The position numbers and the translations under genes were made by a program. From assembly GCA_018715025.1 (NCBI GenBank), contig DVMK01000152.1, positions 1-17,175 on the forward strand: 17,175 nt of DNA. Reading direction: 5' to 3'. Of this stretch, positions 5,239-11,778 are shown in pieces. How positions within the stretch are numbered: the stretch's first letter is position 1; every line of letters begins with the position of its first letter. Source of the stretch: Candidatus Caccousia avistercoris. GTDB lineage: Bacteria; Bacillota; Clostridia; Oscillospirales; Acutalibacteraceae. A model generated the notes under the pieces. That model made no database searches. It saw only the letters and a list, made by a program, of their open reading frames with translations, and had not been told where the DNA came from.

Positions 5239-6978
5239 TTACCCTATCCAATGATGTTTTTCAAGTATTTTCGCAATTTTTTCTCCCGCCGGAAGCGCAG
5301 AGAAATCGGATTTTTTCAAAACCCGGAAAAATAATACAAAAAAAGCATACACAATCAGGAAAACCGCCATAGCAGGCAGGGCCGCCGCCCTTTGCGGGAC
5401 AAACCGTTCCGCCAGCTTCGCCGTGTTCCAGCCTGCCGCAGCCGCCGCCAGAGAAGCCAGGAACGGCTTGCCGAACAGGCGGAACAGGGGGATGGGAAGG
5501 TTCGTCTCTTTGCCCAGGGCGGCCAGGCCGAAAAAGGTCAGGAAAAAGTAGCACACCAGCGTGCCCACGCCGGCCCCCATCACATTGATTTCCGGCACGC
5601 TGGTGAGGGCGTAGTTCAGCGCCACCTTGATGACAAGCCCCACGCAGAGCAGCTTCACCGGCAGATCGATGCGCCCCACCGCCTGCAGCATGCTGTTGAT
5701 GGGGGTGTTGGCCGCCGCGAAAATGGAGCCAAGGCCCAGCAGCACCAGGATTTTCCCCGTGACAGGGTTGTACCCCAGCAGGGCGGCGATGGGCCCGGAA
5801 AGCACGGAAAGGGCAATGCCGGCGGGGACGGTGACCAGGGCCACCACCCGCAGCACGCTGCCAATGCTCGCCTCCAGCTTCCGGCGGCTGCCGCTGGTCC
5901 AGGCGGCGGTGACGCTGGGCAGGGCGGAAACGCCGAAGGCCTGGGTCATGGCCGGCACCAGCATAAAGAGGGTCAGCGCGTTGGTGTAGCACCCGAACAG
6001 CGCCGTGGGCACCCTTCCCTGGGCAATGTCCTCTGGGCGGAGGAAGCCGCCGTACAGTCCCAGCAGCACCTCCCCATCCTGCTCCATTACCGCCGTGATG
6101 CGGTTCTGCAGGAAGGCGGTGTCCACCAGGCTGGAAAGGTTTACCGCCAGGGCGCCCAGGGCCACAGGCACCGCCGTGCGCACCAGGGCGCGCACCAGCT
6201 TCCTTCTGCCTGCCGGGGCGGGGGACTGCCGCAGCTGCTCGGGCCGGATGCCGTCGCCCCGCAGGCGGTGGTAGAGCAAAAGCACCAGCAGGCTCAGCAC
6301 AGAGCCTGCGGTAACGCCCAGAATGGCCCCCGCCGCCGCCCAGGGAAGGGCGGCGGAACGGGCGTACTCCTCTGAAGCCGCCGGCTGCCCCAGCACGGTG
6401 CCCTGCAGCGCGTATTCCTCCATGGCGTGGTCCATGACCCAGGAAGCGCAGAACAGCCCCAGCACCAGCTTGCAGGCGGCCTCGGCCACCTCGGAAAGGG
6501 CCGTGGGGCGCATGTCGCCCAGCCCCTCGTAATAGCCCCGGTAAATGGCCGACATAGAGCCGAGCAGCACGGCGGGGGCCAGCACGTACACCGCAGGGAG
6601 GGCGTTTTGATCCCCGTGGTTGATGAGCGCCAGGAAGGGGGCGGCCCCCAGCGCCATGAGGGCGCAGGCCAGCGCCCCCAGCAGCAAAAAGATGGGAATG
6701 GAGACGGCGTGAAGCCTGCGGACGTCCCGGTAACGGCCCAGCTCTTTGTTTTCTGACACAAGCCTGGCAATCGCCACCGGGAACCCGGCCGTCGCCAGGC
6801 TGAACACCGGGTTGTAAATGGTGTAGGCCGTGCCGAAGTAGCCCATGCCCACGTCCCCGATAATAGCGTTCAGCGGGATCTTAAAGAAAGCGCCTATCAC
6901 CTTCACAATCCCCACCGCCAGCAGAAGCACCAGCGCCCCGCGCAGAAACCCCTGCCCGGATTCTCGCTTTTTTCCCAT
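5239..6978 (-). CDS. spoVB: MOP-family lipid flippase, SpoVB/YabM type
   Basis: Polytopic membrane protein of the MOP/MATE-like superfamily that includes SpoVB, YabM/YtgP and MurJ. Members move lipid-linked cell-wall or cortex precursors across the membrane. The product is 579 aa with about 14 hydrophobic segments, starting GFLRGALVLLLAVGIVKVIGAFFKIPL and the GDVGMGYFGTAYTIYNP segment typical of the group. A hydrophilic insert at about 190-220 and a basic loop near 250-270 (RLRGDGIRPEQLR) interrupt the membrane helices. ATG 6978 is chosen because GGGGGAGG lies 8 nt upstream. The ATG 16 codons earlier is part of a TATAAT box and has no ribosome site. Position directly before mazG matches Bacillus yabM-yabN. 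A sigma-E-like promoter supports a spore role, but the choice among SpoVB, YabM and MurJ homologues is not certain. Confidence 0.88.
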   Translation of the reverse strand: MGKKRESGQGFLRGALVLLLAVGIVKVIGAFFKIPLNAIIGDVGMGYFGTAYTIYNPVFSLATAGFPVAIARLVSENKELGRYRDVRRLHAVSIPIFLLLGALACALMALGAAPFLALINHGDQNALPAVYVLAPAVLLGSMSAIYRGYYEGLGDMRPTALSEVAEAACKLVLGLFCASWVMDHAMEEYALQGTVLGQPAASEEYARSAALPWAAAGAILGVTAGSVLSLLVLLLYHRLRGDGIRPEQLRQSPAPAGRRKLVRALVRTAVPVALGALAVNLSSLVDTAFLQNRITAVMEQDGEVLLGLYGGFLRPEDIAQGRVPTALFGCYTNALTLFMLVPAMTQAFGVSALPSVTAAWTSGSRRKLEASIGSVLRVVALVTVPAGIALSVLSGPIAALLGYNPVTGKILVLLGLGSIFAAANTPINSMLQAVGRIDLPVKLLCVGLVIKVALNYALTSVPEINVMGAGVGTLVCYFFLTFFGLAALGKETNLPIPLFRLFGKPFLASLAAAAAGWNTAKLAERFVPQRAAALPAMAVFLIVYAFFVLFFRVLKKSDFSALPAGEKIAKILEKHHWIG

Positions 6979-6986
6979 CCCTGCAG

Positions 6987-6994
6987 CCTCCCCC
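6987..6994 (-). promoter_or_regulatory. Ribosome binding site of the spoVB-like gene
   Basis: GGGGGAGG on the minus strand, 8 nt before ATG 6978. It fixes the internal start. A perfect hairpin (6995-7015) ends directly next to it. Confidence 0.75.
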
Positions 6995-7022
6995 GGCTTT
7001 TGTCCCACAAAAGCCTTTTTTT
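6995..7022 (+). terminator. Plus-strand-facing terminator-like hairpin in the spoVB-like 5' leader
   Basis: Perfect 8-bp arms, GGCTTTTG (6995-7002) and CAAAAGCC (7008-7015), enclose a 5-nt loop and are followed on the plus strand by seven T (7016-7022). On the plus strand this is a textbook intrinsic terminator. On the minus strand it is a leader hairpin just before the ribosome site. No plus-strand gene is visible to need it. Confidence 0.55.
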
Positions 7023-7024
7023 GC

Positions 7025-7054
7025 ATTATACGGGGCCGCCGGGGGGAATATGAC
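7025..7054 (-). promoter_or_regulatory. Sigma-E-like promoter of the spoVB-like gene
   Basis: The minus strand reads GTCATATT (7047-7054), 14 nt, then CGTATAAT (7025-7032). As I remember it, the Bacillus sigma-E consensus is a -35 like KMATATT and a -10 like CATACAnT about 14 nt apart; this fits the -35 well and the -10 in 6 of 8 positions. TATAAT could also be read by sigma-A, but no good sigma-A -35 is present. The predicted leader is about 40 nt. Confidence 0.5.
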
Positions 7055-7071
7055 GGGGGCGGGGCTGCATG

Positions 7072-7114
7072 AAAAAAGCAAGCCCGCTCCCTTCGGGGAA
7101 CCCAGGCTTGCTTT
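7072..7114 (-). terminator. Strong intrinsic terminator after the MazG-like gene
   Basis: On the minus strand AAAGCAAGCC pairs with GGCTTGCTTT, with an inner 6-bp stem capped by CGAA, followed by a run of T (7072-7077). It isolates the rnr/MazG-like operon from the spoVB-like gene. Confidence 0.88.
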
Positions 7115-7131
7115 GAGGCGGGCAGCTGCCG

Positions 7132-7458
7132 TCACCAGCGCTTCTTGTTCCGGTTATGCTTTTCCAGGTACGCCTGCCGCAGCTCCTCTGGGGAAATGGA
7201 ATAGCAGAGCATCACGTCGTTGAAATACATCAGCACGTCGCAGAGCTCCTCCACAAAATGGGCGCGTACCGGGGCGTCCTCCATAATGGAGGCGTCCCCC
7301 TGCTTTTTGATCACATCGGCCGCCTCGCCCGCTTCAATCATCATCCACAAAAGCTGGCTGCGGCCCGCCTGCGGCGTGAGATCGCCCCAAAGGGAGCGGT
7401 ACTGCTCCCGCAGCTCCTTCTGCATTTCCTGCATGCTGAAAAAATCCAGCGATTCCAT
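7132..7458 (-). CDS. Small MazG-like nucleotide pyrophosphohydrolase
   Basis: 108-aa protein of the all-alpha NTP pyrophosphatase (MazG-like/dimeric dUTPase-like) fold. The acidic motif is visible: E42 and E45 in MIEAGEAADVIKK, then E70, E71 and D74 in FVEELCDVLMYFNDVML. A basic end (EKHNRNKKRW) could contact phosphates. The natural substrate is not known. The start is ATG at 7458, 7 nt after AAGGAGGG. It follows rnr by 31 bp and precedes a strong terminator, so it is the second gene of an rnr operon. That place in many Gram-positive genomes is taken by smpB, which is not in this window. It is distinct from the two-domain MazG at 4490-5194. Confidence 0.85.
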   Translation of the reverse strand: MESLDFFSMQEMQKELREQYRSLWGDLTPQAGRSQLLWMMIEAGEAADVIKKQGDASIMEDAPVRAHFVEELCDVLMYFNDVMLCYSISPEELRQAYLEKHNRNKKRW

Positions 7459-7489
7459 TCTTTCCCTCCTTGGCCGCGGCTGCGCCCTG

Positions 7490-9547
7490 TCAATTTTCCG
7501 GGTCGTAAATGAAGTCGATGCGCCCGCTGGACACGTCGGCCGCCACCGCCTTCACGGGAAGCTCCTGCCCTATGGTGAGCTTCCGGCCGGTGGTTTCGTC
7601 GTACTGGGTCACCACGCCGTCAAACTGGAAATGGCTGTTGGGGAAGCTTTCCACCGGCACGAAGCCCTCAACGGTATTGGGAAGCTCCACAAACACCCCC
7701 CGCATGGTAACGCCGCTGATGGTGCCCACAAAATGCTCGCCCAGGTGGGCCCGCATATATTCCGCCATGTAGCAGTCCTCTGCGCTTCGCTCGGCGTTCA
7801 TGGCCCGCACCTCGCACTCGGAGGAATGGGAAGCGGATTCCTGGGCGAAGCCCTGGTACCGGTTCAGGCACTCCTGCCGGTTCCTGGTTTTGAGCCACAG
7901 GGAAAGGATGCGGTGGATGGAGGTGTCTGGGTAACGGCGGATAGGCGAGGTGAAGTGGCAGTAATCCTCCAAGGCCAGGCCAAAATGGCCCAGGGGGGCC
8001 GTGTCGTACCGGGCTTTGGCCATGGTACGCAGAATCTGGTGGGAAATAACCCGCTCAGAGGGGGTGCCCGCCGCCTGATGCATCACGGCGGCCAGGTCGC
8101 CCGTCTTGATGTCGCCGGTGTGGGCCAGCGGCAGGGCGTTCAGGCCCAGGGCGGTGACAAGCTCTGCCAGGCTGTCTACACGGTCTGGGTTGGGCTTCTC
8201 ATGCACCCGGTACACAAAGGGCAGCTGGTGCTTCTTCGCCAGCATGGCCGCGGCCTGGTTGGCCGTAATCATGAGCTGTTCAATCATCTGCTCGCTTTCC
8301 CCGGTGGCGTGAGGCATCACGTCCACGCAGACCCCGTTTTCGTCCAGCACAAACTGGGGCTCGCTGCTGGCAAGGTCCACCGTGCCCATTTTCCGGGAAC
8401 GCGCCTTCAAAATATCCGCCAGGCGGCGGGCGGCGTTCAGGGAACGGGTGACGGGCGCGTATTTTTGGCGCAGCTCTTTGGAAGCCGTACCGGCGAACAG
8501 GGCGTTCACCTCGGCGTAGACACCCCGTACCTTGGAATGGATGACGGACTTGCGGAACTCGTATTTTTCAATATTCCCTTCCATATCCAGCCAAATAAGG
8601 GCGGAAAAGGTCAGCTTGTCCTCGCCTGCGTTCAGCGAGCACACCCCGTTGGAGAGCTCCTCAGGCAGCATGGGGATGACGCGGTCTGCAAAATAGACGG
8701 AGGTTCCGCGCTCCATGGCCTCCCGGTCAATGGCGCTGCCGGGGCGCACGTAGTGGGAAACATCCGCAATGTGAACGCCCAGCTTGAAGCCGGTTCTGGT
8801 GCGGGAAACAGAAATAGCGTCGTCCAGGTCCTTGGCGGAGGCGCTGTCAATGGTGCACACCGCCAGATCCCGCAGGTCCAGGCGGCCCCTGCACTCCTCC
8901 TCCGTCACCCGGCGGTTGGCAAGCAGGGCGGCCTCCTCCTTCACCTCCGGGGGGAACTCCCGCCGGATTTGGTATTCGTCAATGATGGCGTCGGCGCAGA
9001 TGCGGGCGCTGTCGCCGGAGCCGTACCGATTTACCACCAGGGCGGCGTAGTCCCGCCCGGATTTCTGGATTTCCGCCTGCACCTTGTCGCCGCTGTGAAG
9101 CTGCCGCAGGCTGTTCCCCGCCAGGGGCAGGCCGTAGCGGATGGCCGCGGAGGCGTGGAACTCCCAGCCGAAGCTGCCAAGCTCCACGGTGCCGGTGAGA
9201 AGCCGGGGGGCCTCCTGCACCACCTGGGCCACCTCGCCGCTGGGGCCCTTTTCCTGCTGGATCAGGTTGGTGAGAAGGACCTGATCCCCCAGGAAAGCGC
9301 CGTTGAGCCTGTCCCCATGGACAAACACGTCCTCGCCGCCGTCGTCAGGGCGGGCAAAGGCGAAATTCCGGGAAAGCGAAACGATTCTGGCCGGAATTTT
9401 CTTTTCCTCCCCCCTGCCCGGGGCCTGGGCCTTTTGGGCCGGGGCAGGCTGAGGCCGGGCCTGCTTCTGAGGGAATTTTTTGTCGTTCGGTCTGTGGCGG
9501 CCTTTTCCCCCCTGGCCGCCCCCTCTTTTTTTAAATCTTTTTGCCAT
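7490..9547 (-). CDS. rnr: Ribonuclease R (RNase II/R family exoribonuclease)
   Basis: Processive 3'-5' hydrolytic exoribonuclease that degrades structured RNA. Order along the 685 aa: a basic, Gly/Pro/Gln-rich tail (1-50); cold-shock domains (about 51-190); the RNB catalytic domain with the metal-binding aspartates D234, D240, D242 and D243 in CTIDSASAKDLDDAIS, and HFTSPIRRYPD (531-541); and an S1 domain (about 603-680). The N-terminal helix-turn-helix and the C-terminal basic tail seen in many RNase R proteins are missing; the basic tail is at the front instead. TTG at 9565 would add six residues but lies upstream of the ribosome site; ATG 9547 follows GGAGG by 4 nt and is chosen. The gene follows secG, as in many Firmicutes, with a terminator between them. 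Confidence 0.95.
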   Translation of the reverse strand: MAKRFKKRGGGQGGKGRHRPNDKKFPQKQARPQPAPAQKAQAPGRGEEKKIPARIVSLSRNFAFARPDDGGEDVFVHGDRLNGAFLGDQVLLTNLIQQEKGPSGEVAQVVQEAPRLLTGTVELGSFGWEFHASAAIRYGLPLAGNSLRQLHSGDKVQAEIQKSGRDYAALVVNRYGSGDSARICADAIIDEYQIRREFPPEVKEEAALLANRRVTEEECRGRLDLRDLAVCTIDSASAKDLDDAISVSRTRTGFKLGVHIADVSHYVRPGSAIDREAMERGTSVYFADRVIPMLPEELSNGVCSLNAGEDKLTFSALIWLDMEGNIEKYEFRKSVIHSKVRGVYAEVNALFAGTASKELRQKYAPVTRSLNAARRLADILKARSRKMGTVDLASSEPQFVLDENGVCVDVMPHATGESEQMIEQLMITANQAAAMLAKKHQLPFVYRVHEKPNPDRVDSLAELVTALGLNALPLAHTGDIKTGDLAAVMHQAAGTPSERVISHQILRTMAKARYDTAPLGHFGLALEDYCHFTSPIRRYPDTSIHRILSLWLKTRNRQECLNRYQGFAQESASHSSECEVRAMNAERSAEDCYMAEYMRAHLGEHFVGTISGVTMRGVFVELPNTVEGFVPVESFPNSHFQFDGVVTQYDETTGRKLTIGQELPVKAVAADVSSGRIDFIYDPEN

Positions 9548-9626
9548 ATTTCCTCCGTTAATCAAAAGAAAATCTACGAAACCAGCCCGCCGCAGGCCCC
9601 CGGCCCGCAGCGGGGCATGCGCAAAG

Positions 9627-9654
9627 AAAAACCCCCGCCGGATAGGCAGGGGCC
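9627..9654 (-). terminator. Intrinsic terminator between secG and rnr
   Basis: On the minus strand CCCCTGCC pairs with GGCGGGGG (8 bp, one U-G) around a 5-nt loop, followed by five T (9627-9631). A further GC-rich hairpin lies downstream (about 9580-9617) in the rnr leader. Confidence 0.82.
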
Positions 9655-9664
9655 TTCGCCATGC

Positions 9665-9910
9665 TTATGAGAAGAACATGAAAATGTTGATGGCGATTAC
9701 CAGGATAAAGAAGCCTACGGTAATCACTTTGGTCCAGCGCGCCAGAAACGCGTCAACCGAACGGGCCTTGTTTTTGGAGAGGAACGTATCGGCGCCGCCG
9801 GTGATGGCGCCCACATTCTGCTGGTGGCCTTCCTGCAGGATTACAATGACGGTAATCGCAATGGAAAACAGCAGAAGGATAACCCCGAAAATGACCTGAA
9901 TGGCTGGCAT
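9665..9910 (-). CDS. secG: Preprotein translocase subunit SecG
   Basis: Small accessory subunit of the SecYEG translocon. The 81-aa product has two membrane segments (about 4-25 and 60-80) joined by a cytoplasmic loop that carries the family signature: QEGHQQNVGAITGGADTF and the following KNKARSVDAFL. ATG 9910 follows GGAGGTG with good spacing. It has its own sigma-A promoter (9948-9976) and a terminator after it, so it can be expressed apart from rnr. Confidence 0.95.
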   Translation of the reverse strand: MPAIQVIFGVILLLFSIAITVIVILQEGHQQNVGAITGGADTFLSKNKARSVDAFLARWTKVITVGFFILVIAINIFMFFS

Positions 9911-9947
9911 AAGGCACCTCCATAGCTACAAAAATCGATCTTAGAAC

Positions 9948-9976
9948 ATCATATCATATTCAAACCATATTTGCAA
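9948..9976 (-). promoter_or_regulatory. secG: Sigma-A promoter of secG
   Basis: TTGCAA (9971-9976) and TATGAT (9948-9953) lie 17 nt apart on the minus strand, with TG one base before the -10 (extended -10). The predicted start is near 9941, about 30 nt before the secG ATG, in an AT-rich gap of 79 bp. Confidence 0.65.
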
Positions 9977-9989
9977 GTCTTTGACCCGA

Positions 9990-11498
9990 TTATTTTTTTT
10001 CTGCCCCTTCGCCGGCCTGCAGGGTGAAGCTTTTGTCGAAAAAGCGCTCCGGCACCGCGCTCCAGACGCCGCCCAGCCGCCAGCCCACCGGCGTGCCAAC
10101 CAGGCAGGCGGCAAAGGAGGCGGCCATGGCGATGACGCCGAACAGGGCCGCGTTGCCGCTGTCAAACCCAGAGCCAACCGCCAGCACCAGCGACACCGCC
10201 AGGCCGGTAAGCATGCCGGCCCAGGCGCCCGCCCGGTTCATGCGCTTCCACCACAGGCCCAGCAGGTAGGGGGCCAGGAACGCGCCCGAGATGGTGCCCC
10301 AGGAAAAGGACATGAGGGTGAGAATGGGCGTTTTCACCACGGCAATCAGGAAGGAAAGGGCGATGAACACCAGGCAAAGCAGCCTGGTCTGCCTGAGATC
10401 CCGCTTTTTATCCTCCCGCCTGCGCCGGACGGCAATGAGATCCAGGGAAACGGCAGAGCAGGAGGACAGGGTGATCCCGGAAAGGGTGGAAACCGACGCG
10501 GAAAGCACCAGCACCAGCACAACCCCCAGCAAAACGGAGGGGAGCGTCTCGTTGAGAATGATAGGAATCATCTGATCATACCCGCCTGCGGGAGGTTCGG
10601 CAAAGAACAGCCGGGTAAGGGAACCGATGAAGTAGGCGCACACAGAGATGACGGCGCAGAACGCCGTGGAGATGACCGTGCCGGAGCGGATGGCCCTGTC
10701 ATCCGCCACGCCGTAAAATTTCTGGATCATCTGCGGCATACCCCAGGTGCCCACGCTGGTAAGCAGGCAGAGTCCCGCCAGCTGGGCGGCCCCGCTGGGG
10801 CCGAGCCACAGGATTCCGGCCTCGTCCATGCGGCTGGTCAGGCGTTCCATGCCCTGGGAAAGCCCGCCCACCTGGGGAGAGGCCACCACGAAGCACACCA
10901 TCAGCGCCACGCCCGCCAGCATGACAACGCCCTGCACCAGATCGGCCCGGAGCGAGGCGATGTATCCCCCTGCAATCAGGTAAGCCGCCGCAATGAGCGC
11001 AATGGCCAGCATGGCCCACTCATAACGGATCCCCAGCACGGTCTCGCACAGGTAGGAAAGGCCGGAATACACGCTGGCCGAGTAGGGGATCATAAACACG
11101 AAAATAAGCGCCGCCGCAAAGGTGCGCATGGTCCGTGACTGGTAGCGCTGTTCAAACATCTGGGGCATCGTCTTTATTTTCAGCCGCCGGGTCACGTCCC
11201 TTGTTTTGGGGGCCAGCAGCTTCCAGGCCAGGAAGGCCCCCAGAAAAGCGTTGGCAAAGCCGATGAGCACCGCCCACCAGCCGAACCGGAACCCGCTGTT
11301 CCCGGCGTAGCCGATGAACAGCACCGCGGAAAAATAGGTGGTGCCGTAGGTGAAGGCCGAAACCCAGGGCCCTGCCCGGCGGCCGCCCACCACGAAATCG
11401 GTCAGCGTTCTTGTCCTGCGCGCGCCCTGGATCCCCACAATCACCATAACCAGGATGTACGCGCAGATAATGGCCCAAATGGATATTTGACGTTCCAT
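9990..11498 (-). CDS. Sodium:solute symporter (SSS family)
   Basis: Integral membrane carrier of the SSS family (PutP/PanF/SGLT type) that uses the sodium gradient to import a solute. The 502-aa product has about 13 hydrophobic segments. Family features: an N-terminal helix, then DFVVGGRRAGPWVSAFTYG (34-52); GGYIASLRADLVQG; TSVGTWGMPQMIQKFYGV, the place of the PutP GQP-type motif; and SASVSTLSGITLSSCSA. The substrate cannot be told from sequence. The frame is open to 11687, but ATG 11498 is chosen because AGAGGAG lies about 8 nt upstream, family homology begins there, and a consensus promoter would fall inside a longer reading. It stands alone between parC and secG. No hairpin terminator follows its stop. 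Confidence 0.9.
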   Translation of the reverse strand: MERQISIWAIICAYILVMVIVGIQGARRTRTLTDFVVGGRRAGPWVSAFTYGTTYFSAVLFIGYAGNSGFRFGWWAVLIGFANAFLGAFLAWKLLAPKTRDVTRRLKIKTMPQMFEQRYQSRTMRTFAAALIFVFMIPYSASVYSGLSYLCETVLGIRYEWAMLAIALIAAAYLIAGGYIASLRADLVQGVVMLAGVALMVCFVVASPQVGGLSQGMERLTSRMDEAGILWLGPSGAAQLAGLCLLTSVGTWGMPQMIQKFYGVADDRAIRSGTVISTAFCAVISVCAYFIGSLTRLFFAEPPAGGYDQMIPIILNETLPSVLLGVVLVLVLSASVSTLSGITLSSCSAVSLDLIAVRRRREDKKRDLRQTRLLCLVFIALSFLIAVVKTPILTLMSFSWGTISGAFLAPYLLGLWWKRMNRAGAWAGMLTGLAVSLVLAVGSGFDSGNAALFGVIAMAASFAACLVGTPVGWRLGGVWSAVPERFFDKSFTLQAGEGAEKK

Positions 11499-11520
11499 CT
11501 TCCCACTCCTCTTTCTCTTT

Positions 11521-11552
11521 ATCGATTTAAAGCTTTTACCTAATAAATCGAT
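11521..11552. promoter_or_regulatory. 9-bp dyad (operator candidate) in the symporter leader
   Basis: ATCGATTTA (11521-11529) and TAAATCGAT (11544-11552) are perfect inverted arms 14 nt apart. They begin at about the predicted transcription start and end about 20 nt before the symporter ATG. The AT-rich arms, two turns apart, look more like a protein-binding site than an RNA hairpin. The regulator is unknown. Confidence 0.5.
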
Positions 11553-11558
11553 GGGCAC

Positions 11559-11587
11559 ATTATACTGGAACCTGGCTTCGTTGTCAA
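11559..11587 (-). promoter_or_regulatory. Consensus sigma-A promoter of the symporter gene
   Basis: TTGACA (11582-11587), a 17-nt spacer and TATAAT (11559-11564) on the minus strand match the housekeeping consensus at every position. The expected start is near 11552, giving a leader of about 54 nt. Confidence 0.85.
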
Positions 11588-11604
11588 CTGTTTCCGCAAA
11601 ATTT

Positions 11605-11638
11605 ACCGCTTCCCTGCCAAAAAAAACCGGGAAGCGGT
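11605..11638. repeat. Perfect 10-bp inverted repeat with a homopolymer loop
   Basis: ACCGCTTCCC (11605-11614) and GGGAAGCGGT (11629-11638) enclose 14 nt that include eight A on the plus strand (eight U in minus-strand RNA). It overlaps the 3' arm of the putative parC terminator, so the two folds exclude each other. Confidence 0.6.
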
Positions 11639-11673
11639 TCGCAGAATCCTTCTGAAACGGCCGCATATTCCGG
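11619..11673 (-). terminator. Putative terminator of the parE-parC unit
   Basis: Minus-strand RNA can pair CCGGAA with TTCCCGG (one bulge), then GCGG with CCGC and CAGAA with TTCTG, directly before eight T (11619-11626). It lies about 105 bp after the parC stop. It is long and imperfect, so the call is moderate. Confidence 0.5.
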
Positions 11674-11740
11674 AAAAACCGCGCCATACTAAGAACCGGA
11701 AGTTCCGGAATGAAAAACGCGTTTGCCGTTCCGGGAATCC

Positions 11741-11777
11741 CCCGCCCGGGCTATTGGCCCCGGCGGGTTATTTTTTT
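11741..11777 (+). terminator. Plus-strand-facing terminator-like hairpin at the end of parC
   Basis: Arms of 11 nt (11741-11751 and 11757-11767, one C-C mismatch) around a 5-nt loop are followed on the plus strand by TTATTTTTTT (11768-11777). The minus strand has no U-tract after the stem, so it does not look like a normal parC terminator, although the stem could still protect the parC mRNA end. Confidence 0.5.
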
Positions 11778-11778
11778 C

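Noticed and set aside
6979..7026. Longer N-terminus of the spoVB-like protein from ATG 7026
   Set aside because: That ATG is formed by the end of the TATAAT promoter box and has no ribosome site. The internal ATG 6978 has a strong one.
7220..9670. Long plus-strand open frame of 816 codons opposite rnr
   Set aside because: It mirrors rnr, which has complete catalytic motifs. The plus-strand product is rich in His, Gly, Pro and Arg with no family features, as expected for antisense of a GC-rich gene. It also has no ribosome site.
11605..11638. Classic transcription attenuator or riboswitch upstream of the symporter
   Set aside because: The hairpins lie upstream of the symporter promoter and are not in its leader, and the alternative arm is made only after the U-tract.
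11499..11687. 63-residue N-terminal extension of the symporter
   Set aside because: It would span the consensus promoter and dyad. Its sequence is not membrane-like, and the internal ATG has a good ribosome site.
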